This document shows positions 9,307 through 17,863 of a stretch of DNA of 62,481 nucleotides, one piece after another. The stretch spans positions 1 to 62,481 of the forward strand of contig ONRD01000006.1 in the NCBI GenBank assembly GCA_900320185.1, read 5' to 3'. Source of the DNA: an uncultured Bacteroidales bacterium (GTDB lineage: Bacteria; Bacteroidota; Bacteroidia; Bacteroidales; UBA932). Below the pieces are notes generated by a model. It did no database searches. It worked only from the letters and a program-made list of their open reading frames with translations, and had not been told where the DNA came from. The translations under genes and the position numbers were made by a program. How positions within the stretch are numbered: position 1 is the first letter of the stretch; each line of letters opens with the position of its first letter.

Positions 9307-11431
9307 GCCTTGGGATCCTGCTGACTGTGATCTCGTCGCTCACCCCGTTGTTGGAGACCACCCTGAAGGTGTTGTCCCCGGGTTTAAGGAACACTCCCGG
9401 GAACTGCCACACCACTCCCGTGGGATCCGAAGGGGCGAAGAGTTTTGCCACCAGCTTGTCGTTATGGAAGAGCGAAAGGTACTTGGCGTTGCTGTAGACC
9501 TTTACCGCCAGTTCTTCTCCGGCGGGGAAGGCGGTCCTGCGGCGCGAAGTGATGTAAACGGTCGTCTCCTTCTTGTTCCACAAGGACTTGTAGAGATAGA
9601 AAACATCCTTGCGGGTCTTCCTGTCACGGGTCACCAGGCCTTTGTCGTTCATGTACATCCTGTCCTTGTTGCGGGTGAACTTGAGTCCTGAAGGCGAATC
9701 CATGTAGCCCTCCCTGCGGCTGGCCACGGGGAAATCGAACAGCACCCAGGCGGAGGTGAAGTTGAGCCAAGGCATGGCCTCGATCTGGGTGACGTATGAC
9801 TCATGGAAACGGTTGCCGTATTCTTCGAAATGCCGGGATTCGTCCTCGGGATCGCGCACGGCCAGGGAGTCGTTCCAGGTGTGGCAGAAAGGATTGATGC
9901 CCACTCCGTATTCAGAGACGTTGACCACGCCGTTGCCGCGAAGCCTGCGGACGTCGTCCATCGCCCTGGTGAAACCACCGAATTCGTTAGGGGTGTAATA
10001 CCAGCCGAAATAGAGGTTTTCCGAACAGTAGTCGGACTTCAGGTCCGGATAGCCGTCCCTCTGGAGCCGGGAGTCGTCCGAGAAACCCACGCAGCGGTCG
10101 GGATCCAGCTTCTTGGCGAAATCATAGAGCTTGGCGGTCTCATAGGAGACCCTTTCAGGATCCAAAGCTCCCTGGAGGAGGTCATTGTTGCCCCAGGTGT
10201 CCAACTCGTTCCAAAGGCCCCAGAAGACTATGCTGGGATGATTCATGTAATTGACGATCATCTCCTTGAGCTGATTCTGGATGTTGTTGAAATAAGACAT
10301 CCTGGCGGAAGTTCCGCAGACATTCACCCAAGGGATTTCGGTCTGGACGATGATTCCGAGGGAATCGCAGAGCTGGAATGCCCGGTCGTTATGCGGATAA
10401 TGCGCAAGGCGCAGGAAGTTCGCTCCCAGTTCTTCGATGATCTTCCAGTCGCGGTTGTAGTCCGCGTTCTCAAGTGCGGAAGCCTTCCCGTCCATGTCCT
10501 GGTGCATCGCGACTCCCCTGAGCGGGTAGGACCGTCCGTTCAGAAGGAAGCCCAGGTCGGGATCCATCGTGAAAGTCCTGTACCCTATCTTCGTCTCGAC
10601 TATGTCCATCATCCGGCGGCCCTTGAACATTTCAATGCGGAGGGTGTACATGTACGGATCGTCGACCCCTTCCCACAGCCGGAGGCCTGAAAGAAGGAAA
10701 TCGTGGGTGAACTCATAATCGGAAAAAGCCTTGACATTCACTGTCCTGTCCGCCTGGTAGCCCAGCCTTCCGTCGGACTCGAGGAGCTGCACCCGCACCA
10801 GTATGTCGGCGTCCTTGTCGCCTGAATTGACAATCCGGGTCGCCACCTTGGTCTCGACGTTCCTCCTGGTCACGACGGGAGTCTCGCAGCGAAGCCTGTA
10901 CATCCCGTACTCCTCCGGAGAGAAGTAGATGTCGTCCATGTCCAGGAGCCACACCGGATTATGAAGCCCGCCGTTCTTGTTGAAGTCGGAAGTCACCGGT
11001 ATCATGGCCAGGTCCTCCTTGTTGCTGCAGGTGACCTCGATCCGGTTCACCCCTTTACGGGCGGCCTCTCCGATGTTCACGACGTAAGGCGTGTAGCCGC
11101 CCTTGTGCGCAGCGACCTGCACTCCGTTGACCTTCACGACGGAAGCCTGCGCAGCGCCCTCGAACAGGAGGAAATAGTTCTTGTCCCTGTCGCCCAGACG
11201 GACGTCGCAACGGTAGGTGGCTTCTCCCCTGTAATATGAAGCGGAATGCCCGTCACGGGCATTGTAGGAATGGGGGACGATGACTTCTTCCCAGGAAGAT
11301 CCGTCCTTGCTGAATTCCCACTCCTTCAGCTGTGTCTGGTGGAAGCCCCTGATCTGGGCTCCAAGCGGGAAGGACCCGAGGCAAAGGGCGGACAGCACGG
11401 CCGCCATCGTCTTCAAGCGGATGAATTTCAT
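9299..11431 (-). CDS. Glycoside hydrolase family 2 enzyme (beta-galactosidase/glucuronidase type)
   Basis: Exported GH2 retaining beta-glycosidase. A signal peptide (MAAVLSALCLGSFPLGAQ) precedes the sugar-binding jelly roll (residues about 30-190, with VPHSYNARDG and YYRGEATYRCDV), the immunoglobulin-like domain (about 190-300) and the TIM barrel (about 300-600). The acid/base Glu is in LWNELD (about residue 409), and the nucleophile Glu is in NVSEYG (about 506). A short C-terminal beta domain follows. The substrate (galactoside, glucuronide or mannoside) cannot be decided from sequence. Its start overlaps the stop of the metallophosphatase by an ATGA, so translation is probably coupled to the nucleotidase genes. 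No SusCD pair is nearby. Confidence 0.9.
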   Translation of the reverse strand: MKFIRLKTMAAVLSALCLGSFPLGAQIRGFHQTQLKEWEFSKDGSSWEEVIVPHSYNARDGHSASYYRGEATYRCDVRLGDRDKNYFLLFEGAAQASVVKVNGVQVAAHKGGYTPYVVNIGEAARKGVNRIEVTCSNKEDLAMIPVTSDFNKNGGLHNPVWLLDMDDIYFSPEEYGMYRLRCETPVVTRRNVETKVATRIVNSGDKDADILVRVQLLESDGRLGYQADRTVNVKAFSDYEFTHDFLLSGLRLWEGVDDPYMYTLRIEMFKGRRMMDIVETKIGYRTFTMDPDLGFLLNGRSYPLRGVAMHQDMDGKASALENADYNRDWKIIEELGANFLRLAHYPHNDRAFQLCDSLGIIVQTEIPWVNVCGTSARMSYFNNIQNQLKEMIVNYMNHPSIVFWGLWNELDTWGNNDLLQGALDPERVSYETAKLYDFAKKLDPDRCVGFSDDSRLQRDGYPDLKSDYCSENLYFGWYYTPNEFGGFTRAMDDVRRLRGNGVVNVSEYGVGINPFCHTWNDSLAVRDPEDESRHFEEYGNRFHESYVTQIEAMPWLNFTSAWVLFDFPVASRREGYMDSPSGLKFTRNKDRMYMNDKGLVTRDRKTRKDVFYLYKSLWNKKETTVYITSRRRTAFPAGEELAVKVYSNAKYLSLFHNDKLVAKLFAPSDPTGVVWQFPGVFLKPGDNTFRVVSNNGVSDEITVSRIPRLN

Positions 11432-12273
11432 TTCTTTCTGGTTACTTTCATGTTGCCGATCCTCAAGCCCCAGCAGCCGTCCTGGACGATAGGGACCGGG
11501 ATGCCGTCCAGGTTGTCTACATAGCCTGGTTCAGCCAGGTCGGTGTGCGAATGGCCGCCGACAATGATGTCGACGTTGCGGGTCCCGGCAGCGAGCGTGT
11601 GGTCGCTGAAAGGGCCTCCCTTGTACCCGATGTGGGTAAGGGCTATCACCAGGTCGCATTTCTTCTCGTGCCTGAGATAGTCCGCCCACTTGTTCACGAC
11701 CTCGTTGACGTCGTAGCTCCGTATGCGGCTGGAAGTCTCGCTGGAGACCAGGGTCGAGATGTCAGGCAGCAGGCCGATGATGCCGATCTTCATCCCGGCC
11801 TTCTTCACGATGGCGTAAGGCCTGACATAGGGGCCGATCTCGACCTGGGAGAAATCGTAGTTGGCGCACACGACCGGGCACTTTATACGCGCAAGGCGCC
11901 TGGCAAGGTCCTCGATGCCGTTGTCGAACTCGTGGTTCCCGAGAGCGATGCAGTCGTACTTCATGGCATTGACCAGTTCGACCTCGACGTCCCCGTTCAG
12001 GACGGAATAATAAGAGGATCCCTGGTTGAAGTCGCCCGCATGGAGCAGGAGGACGTTCCTCTTCCCGTCAGCCTTCACGACTGAATCCCTGTAGGCGGCA
12101 CGCTCGATCACTCCTCCCGTACCGGACTGGGACCCTCCCCGCAAGGGTTCGAGGTGACTGTGGGTATCGTTCACATGGATTATGGTAAGCCTCCTCTGGG
12201 CAGCAACCGGGACAAAGACCGCCGGCATGGCAAGCAGCGTCACAAGGAGCAGGGCTTTGCTGATGTCTCTCAT
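11428..12273 (-). CDS. 5'-nucleotidase-type metallophosphatase (catalytic domain only)
   Basis: Periplasmic calcineurin-like phosphoesterase equal to the N-terminal half of UshA-type 5'-nucleotidases. A signal peptide (LLLVTLLAMPAVFVPVAAQ) is followed by the metal-binding motifs VNDTHSH, HAGDF, ALGNHEFD and VGGHSHTDL, in the right order and spacing. The protein ends at about 281 residues, without the C-terminal substrate-binding domain. That domain is encoded by the gene just upstream, whose stop overlaps this start by ATGA (12270-12273). The two products very probably form a nucleotidase together; this split form is common in Bacteroidota. The GH2 gene is coupled downstream. Confidence 0.9.
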   Translation of the reverse strand: MRDISKALLLVTLLAMPAVFVPVAAQRRLTIIHVNDTHSHLEPLRGGSQSGTGGVIERAAYRDSVVKADGKRNVLLLHAGDFNQGSSYYSVLNGDVEVELVNAMKYDCIALGNHEFDNGIEDLARRLARIKCPVVCANYDFSQVEIGPYVRPYAIVKKAGMKIGIIGLLPDISTLVSSETSSRIRSYDVNEVVNKWADYLRHEKKCDLVIALTHIGYKGGPFSDHTLAAGTRNVDIIVGGHSHTDLAEPGYVDNLDGIPVPIVQDGCWGLRIGNMKVTRKK

Positions 12274-13115
12274 TTCCTGTCGTCTTTATCCAATATCGTA
12301 ATCCAGTGCCGGTTCTCGAATTCCACGGGCTTCCCGGCGGCCGTGAGGCCGGCCACGTAGGCAAGCATCGTGTCATAGAGCCAGCCGTTGCAATGTATCA
12401 CCTCGACCGCGTTCCGGGACACATGGTAACCGTCTCCTCCGTCGAGGAGGAAGTTGATGGTGGCGACACCGTAGACCTTGTCGTCGTCTATGGGCTCGCC
12501 GTCCACCGTCGCAGACAGTATCCTGCCGTTCTCGGCGACCACCTTCACTCCGCCCAGGATCTGGAACCTGGACGCAGCCATCTGGTCCAGGAGAGCCTTG
12601 ACTTCACGCCCGTGAAGCCCCACGTAGCAGATGTTGTTGTGGAAAGGGAACATCGACATGATGTCGTCGTAGAGGATCTCGCCCGAGGGCATGTCGATCC
12701 TCACTCCCCCGCGGTTCGTAAAACCTATGTCGACTTTTTTCCCGGTGCTGTCGGCTACCGCCCTCATCAGCTCGTCGACATACCAGTCATATATCTCGCA
12801 TTCGGGATATTCCCTGACCATCTCTCGTGTGGAATAGCCGATGACCTGCTTGACCTTGGCCATCTCGTCCTGGCAGCCGAGCATGATCCTGGCTACCTTC
12901 GGAGTGGTTCCGCCGCGAAATTTCCTCCCGTTCGGGGAATGGTAGGTCCGGCCCTTGACATATCCCATGGACTGGAGGACGTTGTCTGCGTTCGAGGCTA
13001 CGACCCCCGTCCTGTGCCCGTCCACCGGGTCCGTCTTCCATTCGATGCTCACGCCCTGGGCCATGCAGACATATCCCCAGGAGAGCAGGAGCATTGCGGC
13101 CAATATCTTCCTCAT
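12270..13115 (-). CDS. 5'-nucleotidase C-terminal domain protein
   Basis: Substrate-binding half of a UshA-type nucleotidase, encoded separately from the catalytic half. I place the start at Met 10 of the open frame (MRKILAAMLLLSWGYVCMAQ), which gives a clean signal peptide and leaves no overlap with the natB-like gene beyond its own stop region. Conserved C-terminal features are FTNRGGVRIDMPSG (usually N-x-GG-R), DIMSMFPFHN, VGLHGREVKALLDQM and NFLLDGGDGY, the last being the aromatic substrate clamp region. At about 281 residues it is the normal size for the detached domain. It is coupled by ATGA to the metallophosphatase. Confidence 0.88.
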   Translation of the reverse strand: MRKILAAMLLLSWGYVCMAQGVSIEWKTDPVDGHRTGVVASNADNVLQSMGYVKGRTYHSPNGRKFRGGTTPKVARIMLGCQDEMAKVKQVIGYSTREMVREYPECEIYDWYVDELMRAVADSTGKKVDIGFTNRGGVRIDMPSGEILYDDIMSMFPFHNNICYVGLHGREVKALLDQMAASRFQILGGVKVVAENGRILSATVDGEPIDDDKVYGVATINFLLDGGDGYHVSRNAVEVIHCNGWLYDTMLAYVAGLTAAGKPVEFENRHWITILDKDDRK

Positions 13116-13123
13116 GCCATTAC

Positions 13124-14455
13124 CTATTTCTGTTTCAACCATTTCCAGAGATCGGAGAAAGTAGATTTCTTACCGAACATGAGGATACCGACCTTGTAGA
13201 TCTTCGCGGAGACCCAGGCGCAGCCGATGAACGTGAAGAAGAGAAGTGCGATGGAGAGCACCAGCTGCCACATCGGGACTCCGTAAGGGATCCTCGCGAG
13301 CATCACTATCGGTGAGGTGAACGGTATCATGGAGGTCCACACCACGAGGCCTCCGTCAGGATTCTTGAAGGCCATCAGGATGATGAAATATGCTATCATC
13401 AGCGGGATCGTGAGAGGGAGCTGCAGCTGTGCTGCGTCTCCTTCGTTCTCCACCGCCGAACCCACTGCAGCGAACAGGGACGCATAGAGCAGGTAGCCAA
13501 GGATGAAGAAGATCAGGAACGAGACGATCAACTTGACCCAGGGGATGTTCGACAGGGTGCCCAGGATGGTCTGGAGCTCTCCGGGAGTACCCTGGACCAT
13601 CGCGGTCTCGGCACCGGCCATCATCTCTGGAGCGTTCTGCAGAGACTGCATCATGTCCTGGCCCATGAACTGGCTGGCGGCTGTGACCAGCACCACGGAT
13701 AGGACAATCCAGAGCAGGAACTGCGTGAGCGCGACCAGCGCGACACCGATGATCTTCCCGAACATCAGGTCGGTAGCCTTGACCGAGGAGATCAGGACTT
13801 CCACGACACGGCTGTTCTTCTCTTCGATGACACTCGACATCACCTGCCCTCCGAACATCGTGATGAACATCCAGATGATGATTCCGAGGATCATGGAGAC
13901 CATCATGTAGATGCCCGACTCGGAAATCTTCTCCTCGCCCGACTCGCCGAGGGTGTATTCAGTGACCGAGACGTCCGACCGTACGTCCTCCATTATCTGC
14001 CGCAGGTTGTCGATCCCGTACTGGCGGATCCTGTATTCCTCGACGGCATCGTTGACCTTTGAAGCAAGGCCGCTGGTGAACTCCACTCCAAGAGGGTCCT
14101 TTGAATATGCCTGGACCGACACTGTCCTGGCGACGGTGTCGAGGGGCGAGACGACCACCAGTACATCCTTGCCCAGTTCCGCCAGGCGTCCCTTTACGGA
14201 CTCCGGCGACTCGAAGGAATAGTCGGCGAACGAAAGGCGGTCCGTGTCGGTGAGGTGCGGCATGACGATCCCCGACTGGTCGACGACCGCCACGTCCTGC
14301 TTCCTTTCCTTGGTGTTTCCCATGATGTAGTACACCGCCACGATCATCCCAACGAAGAGGATGGGGACCAGGAAGGTGGTCACAAGGAATGACTTTTTCT
14401 TTACGCGGGTCTTGTACTCACGCGCGATGACTGTCTTTATGATCTTGAAATCCAT
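13124..14455 (-). CDS. ABC-2 type transporter permease (NatB-like)
   Basis: Membrane subunit of an ABC exporter of the NatB/ABC-2 type, associated in other bacteria with sodium export or drug export. An N-terminal helix (VTTFLVPILFVGMIVAVYYIM, about residues 25-45) is followed by a periplasmic loop of about 130 residues. A cluster of about five helices begins at YMMVSMILGIIIWMFITMFGGQVM, and the conserved EEKNSRVVEVLISSV segment (about 212-226) is the coupling element typical of this family. At 443 residues it is complete. It follows its ATPase with a 2-base gap, so the two form one transporter. The substrate is unknown. Confidence 0.88.
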   Translation of the reverse strand: MDFKIIKTVIAREYKTRVKKKSFLVTTFLVPILFVGMIVAVYYIMGNTKERKQDVAVVDQSGIVMPHLTDTDRLSFADYSFESPESVKGRLAELGKDVLVVVSPLDTVARTVSVQAYSKDPLGVEFTSGLASKVNDAVEEYRIRQYGIDNLRQIMEDVRSDVSVTEYTLGESGEEKISESGIYMMVSMILGIIIWMFITMFGGQVMSSVIEEKNSRVVEVLISSVKATDLMFGKIIGVALVALTQFLLWIVLSVVLVTAASQFMGQDMMQSLQNAPEMMAGAETAMVQGTPGELQTILGTLSNIPWVKLIVSFLIFFILGYLLYASLFAAVGSAVENEGDAAQLQLPLTIPLMIAYFIILMAFKNPDGGLVVWTSMIPFTSPIVMLARIPYGVPMWQLVLSIALLFFTFIGCAWVSAKIYKVGILMFGKKSTFSDLWKWLKQK

Positions 14456-14457
14456 GG

Positions 14458-15375
14458 TTATTCCTCCTCTGTTACCAGTTTGATGAATATGTCGTTCATC
14501 CTGGGGATGAGTTCCTTGAATGAATTGATGACGGCCCCGCGCCCGAGAAGGGCGGACAGCGCATCATTGGTCCGGGCTTCAGCCTCAAGGGATATCACGG
14601 CCGTATGCCGTCCTGCGTTGTCCTCATCGGACAGGACCTTGAACAGGCCCTCCGCATCCTCGATCCTCTCGCTGCCGGTGTAGACGACTTCTATGTTGTT
14701 GTTGCCGTACTTGTGCCTGATCTCATCCACACCGCCGGAAATCACCAGCCTGGACTTGTTCAGGAGGGCGATCTCATCGCAGAGTTCCTCGACGGACTCC
14801 ATGTTGTGGGTGGAGAGGATGATGGTGGAGCCCTCCTCCTTGAGCCTCAGGATCTCGTTGCGGATGATTTCGGTGTTGACAGGGTCGAAGCCGGAGAAAG
14901 GCTCGTCCAGGATCATCAGGGAAGGCCTGTGGACGACGGTGGTGATGAACTGCACCTTCTGCGCCATTCCCTTGGAGAGTTCCTCGACTTTCTTCTTCCA
15001 CCAGTCCTGGATGCCGAAGCGGACGAACCACTCCTTGAGTGCCTTCCTGGCATCCTGGGAGCTCATCCCCTTGAGCTGGGCCAGGTACATCGCCTGGTCC
15101 CCGACCTCCATCTTCCTGTAGAGTCCCCTCTCTTCCGGGAGGTAGCCTATCTTCTCCACGTCGGACTGGGTAATCGGCCTTCCGTTGAAGAAGACCTCCC
15201 CCGCAGTCGGTATGGTTATGCGGTTGATGATCCTGATCAATGTCGTCTTTCCGGCTCCGTTGGGGCCGAGGAGTCCGAAGATCCTGCCTTCGGGCACTCC
15301 CAGGCTGACCTTGTCCAGCGCGACCTTCGGTCCGAAATTCTTGCAGACTTCCCTGCAGTCAATGATATTGCCCAT
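14458..15375 (-). CDS. ABC transporter ATP-binding protein (NatA-like)
   Basis: ATPase of the ABC-2 exporter whose permease is next downstream. Walker A is GPNGAGKTT (about residues 38-46), the signature is VEELSKGMAQK (an LSKGM variant of LSGGQ), and Walker B is LMILDEPFSGFDPV with the D-loop following; the switch His is in LSTHNM. A C-terminal extension of about 80 residues follows the NBD, as in NatA-type subunits. It begins 6 bases after the holA stop, so holA, natA-like, natB-like and the nucleotidase genes may share a transcript. Confidence 0.92.
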   Translation of the reverse strand: MGNIIDCREVCKNFGPKVALDKVSLGVPEGRIFGLLGPNGAGKTTLIRIINRITIPTAGEVFFNGRPITQSDVEKIGYLPEERGLYRKMEVGDQAMYLAQLKGMSSQDARKALKEWFVRFGIQDWWKKKVEELSKGMAQKVQFITTVVHRPSLMILDEPFSGFDPVNTEIIRNEILRLKEEGSTIILSTHNMESVEELCDEIALLNKSRLVISGGVDEIRHKYGNNNIEVVYTGSERIEDAEGLFKVLSDEDNAGRHTAVISLEAEARTNDALSALLGRGAVINSFKELIPRMNDIFIKLVTEEE

Positions 15376-15381
15376 ATGTAG

Positions 15382-16425
15382 CTAAACATTAAGTATCTTG
15401 CTCACGAGCTCCACCAGGAGCTCTCCCGGACCGGCCTCTCCGGCTTCTCCTCCCTTGCCTTTGAAATCATATTCACAGAGAAGGGAGATGACGGACATGG
15501 CCTGCCGGACGGAATAATTGGCTATGGCGGTGTCGTATTGCTTCCAGAAATAGGGGTTGACTCCCTGCAGCGCGGAAGCGACTTCATCGCGGTCCGGATA
15601 ACGCTTCTTCTCCTTCAAGGCGCCATAGCGGAGTATCCTGGAGAAATGGGTGTAAAGGGCGGACACCGCCATCGGCATCGCGAACTTTATCCCCTCCCCG
15701 ATCCTGGCCGCCGTCCCCAGCGCCTTGCTTCCGTTCCTGGCCGACAGTTCCCCGGTCAGTTCGAAGATGCTGTACTCGCGGCTGATCCCCACATTCCTCT
15801 CTATGTCGGCGGCCGTGACTTCCTTCGTCCCCTCGGGAAGATTCTTGAGCATCTTGTCCGTCTCGACGGCTATCTTTCCCATGGACGTACCGGCCGACTC
15901 GGCGAAGAGGGCTGCGGCTTCCGGGGTTATGGCAAGCCCGCGGTCGGCGAAATAGCCGCTGATCCACGAGGCCATCTCATAGTCCCTCAAGACGTTGGAT
16001 TCCACCACCACGCCATTCTTCGCGCACTGCTTGTACAGCGACTTCCTCTTGTCGGCGGAGCCGCCTCTCATCAGGATGACGAGCACGGTGGAATCGAGCG
16101 GGTTCTCGCAGTAGACGGAGAGCCTCTCCAGGTCGGCCATCCCCTGGGCGTCTTTCACCACGACCAGCTGCCTTTCCGCCATCATGGGGAAACGCCGCGC
16201 TGCAGTGACCACCGTGTCGGCATCGACATCCGCACCGTAACAGATCGTTTCGTTGAAGTCCCGGGCGAATTCGTCAAGGGAATGCTCGACGATCGCATCG
16301 CAGACCATGTCGAGGTAGTAGGGTTCGTCTCCCATCAGGAGATAGACGGGACTGAAAGACCCCGCCTCCGCCTTGGAGATGATGTCCCGGCACTGTGCTG
16401 CAACGTTGACCGAACTTTTCGCCAT
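15382..16425 (-). CDS. holA: DNA polymerase III delta subunit
   Basis: Clamp-loader delta subunit, which opens the beta sliding clamp during replication. The start is placed at MAKSSVNVAAQCRDI: the longer frame upstream reads through non-coding sequence and past a -7 element. The N-terminal AAA-like domain shows PVYLLMGDEPYYLDMVCDAI, the family signature, and the delta-specific AARRFPMMAERQLVVVKDAQGM. There is no functional P-loop, as expected for delta. The C-terminal helical collar region ends in LVELVSKILNV. The length, 347 residues, is usual. Confidence 0.92.
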   Translation of the reverse strand: MAKSSVNVAAQCRDIISKAEAGSFSPVYLLMGDEPYYLDMVCDAIVEHSLDEFARDFNETICYGADVDADTVVTAARRFPMMAERQLVVVKDAQGMADLERLSVYCENPLDSTVLVILMRGGSADKRKSLYKQCAKNGVVVESNVLRDYEMASWISGYFADRGLAITPEAAALFAESAGTSMGKIAVETDKMLKNLPEGTKEVTAADIERNVGISREYSIFELTGELSARNGSKALGTAARIGEGIKFAMPMAVSALYTHFSRILRYGALKEKKRYPDRDEVASALQGVNPYFWKQYDTAIANYSVRQAMSVISLLCEYDFKGKGGEAGEAGPGELLVELVSKILNV

Positions 16426-16431
16426 ATTCTG

Positions 16432-16439
16432 CAAATATA
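16432..16439 (-). promoter_or_regulatory. Probable -7 element for holA
   Basis: The minus strand reads TATATTTG, an exact TAnnTTTG match, only about 7 bases before the chosen holA ATG. If used, the holA mRNA would be nearly leaderless. This also argues against the longer holA start. Confidence 0.45.
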
Positions 16440-16500
16440 ATAAAAAAAGGAAGTGTTCCCCATATAGGACGCGCGAAGTTGAAGGACATCCGGAAACGGA

Positions 16501-16546
16501 AAGAGGATGACCTTCAAGCCCGTCGGGCTCGCCGGCCATCCTCCTC
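16501..16546 (-). terminator. Hairpin terminator after hpf (shared hairpin family)
   Basis: On the minus strand a stem GAGGATGGCC/GGTCATCCTC (one G-U pair) closes a GC-rich loop and is followed by a short T-rich run. It lies about 40 bases past the hpf stop and would end the long minus-strand run. Its 3' arm is the same as in three other hairpins of this window (near 26870, 36120 and 59140). Confidence 0.6.
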
Positions 16547-16587
16547 GGCTTCATCCGCGGCACGGAGCTGCGGACTTGGACGAAATA

Positions 16588-16878
16588 TTATCCCACTATC
16601 TTCTCCTTGGTCCTGACGATCTTCTCCTTCATCAGGTCGACCGCCGTCGTGACCGCATCCTCGAAGGTGTTCGCGCTCCTCTCGATGAGGAGGTCCTGTC
16701 CATAGGCCCTTGTCTGGATCTTTACGTCCTTGTTGTCAGGCACTTCTTGCAAAGACAGGGTAACGTCAATGTCTTCAAGGTGATCACTGAACCTGGAAAG
16801 CTTCGAGACTTTTTTCTCTACGTAGTCGAGCAGTTTCTGGTCTGCGTCGAACTTCAGGGATTTTACTCTAATCTCCAT
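16588..16878 (-). CDS. hpf: Ribosome hibernation promoting factor (HPF/RaiA family)
   Basis: Short HPF/YfiA protein that binds the 30S decoding region in stationary phase and stabilises idle ribosomes. The start is set at MEIRVKSLKFDADQKL; the longer frame adds 13 residues that fall inside xerC. Family features are DYVEKKVSKLSRF, the central strands DIDVTLSLQ and VKIQTRAYGQDLLIERSANTF (split here), and the C-terminal helix AVDLMKEKIVRTKEKI. At 96 residues it lacks the dimerising C-terminal domain of long HPF. It overlaps the 3' end of xerC by 11 bases and is last in the run. Confidence 0.9.
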   Translation of the reverse strand: MEIRVKSLKFDADQKLLDYVEKKVSKLSRFSDHLEDIDVTLSLQEVPDNKDVKIQTRAYGQDLLIERSANTFEDAVTTAVDLMKEKIVRTKEKIVG

Positions 16879-17863
16879 TTTTACCTCCGCTTTTTGCCCG
16901 TGGGTGGGCGTTAACATAAACTTTTTTCAGCTTCTCGATGGAATTGTGCGTGTAGACCTGGGTGGCGGCCAGGGAGGAATGACCAAGAAGTTCCTTGATA
17001 GAATTGAGGTCCGTTCCCTCGTTCAGGAGTTCCGTAGCCAGGGAATGCCTCAGTACGTGTGGGGATTTCCTCCCCGTGATGCTTCCTATCCCTCCAAGTT
17101 CGCCCTTGACCGTCCTGTCCACGAAGACCGGATAAAGCTGCCTGCCTTTCACGGTCACCAGCAGAGGCTCGTCAAGCGTCCTTTCGCGCCCTTCCATGCG
17201 GGTTACTGCTTGTAAATATAATGATAATTCCTGACAAAGAGAAGGCACGACGGGAATTTCTCGCATCTTGTCGCCTTTTCCATGCACTTTCAGGACACGC
17301 CTCGCAAAATCCATGCTCGAGATCCTCAGGGAGATGAGTTCTGAACGGCGGATGCCGGTACCGTAGAGCATCGACACGACCAGGCGGGCAAGCCTTCGGG
17401 AATATGCAGCCTCGGAAGCCTTGTCGTGGCCGGTTATGAGCTCCAGGTTTTCCTCCGAGGCGTCGCAGTCAGTAGAAGCGAAATACTCCTCCATGGACTC
17501 GTCGCGATAGAACACCGGAAGCCTCTTCTCGGTCTTGGGCCTCGCCACCGTCCTGACCGGATTCGACTTGAGCCTGCCCTGCTTCATGAGCCACCGGCAG
17601 AAACCACTGAGGACGGACAAGTGGAGGTTCACCGTCCGGGGGTCGTCGTCGCGGACACCGACAAGGTACACCTCATAGCTTCGTATGACGGAAGGGACCA
17701 TGAAGGAAAGCAGCACGTCGTCGGCAATGCGCCCGGGCGGGACGCCGGCTTCCGAAGCCGAGTACTCCACGAAGTCCCCGAGGACGGCGGAATATATCTC
17801 CCGAGTCCTCCCGGAGTACCTCCTCACCTTGGAGATGTAGGCTATGTACTCTTCTGCAAGCAT
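16868..17863 (-). CDS. xerC: Tyrosine recombinase XerC-like
   Basis: Site-specific tyrosine recombinase, probably resolving chromosome dimers at dif. The N-terminal SAM-like core-binding domain covers about residues 1-100. Catalytic residues are all visible: Arg in TGIRRSEL (about 172), Lys in HGKGDKMRE (about 196), His-x-x-Arg in SPHVLRHSLATELL (269/272), His in ELLGHSSL (295), and the nucleophile Tyr in QVYTHNS (304). At 331 residues it is somewhat long because of an insert around TDCDASEENLELITGHD. It overlaps cca by 22 bases upstream and hpf by 11 bases downstream. That xerC lies in a housekeeping operon rather than near mobile DNA supports the Xer role. Confidence 0.9.
   Translation of the reverse strand: MLAEEYIAYISKVRRYSGRTREIYSAVLGDFVEYSASEAGVPPGRIADDVLLSFMVPSVIRSYEVYLVGVRDDDPRTVNLHLSVLSGFCRWLMKQGRLKSNPVRTVARPKTEKRLPVFYRDESMEEYFASTDCDASEENLELITGHDKASEAAYSRRLARLVVSMLYGTGIRRSELISLRISSMDFARRVLKVHGKGDKMREIPVVPSLCQELSLYLQAVTRMEGRERTLDEPLLVTVKGRQLYPVFVDRTVKGELGGIGSITGRKSPHVLRHSLATELLNEGTDLNSIKELLGHSSLAATQVYTHNSIEKLKKVYVNAHPRAKSGGKNGD

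Noticed and set aside
16868-17863. Integrase of a mobile island
   Set aside because: It sits inside a housekeeping run (cca, hpf) with overlaps, and no attachment site or cargo is visible.
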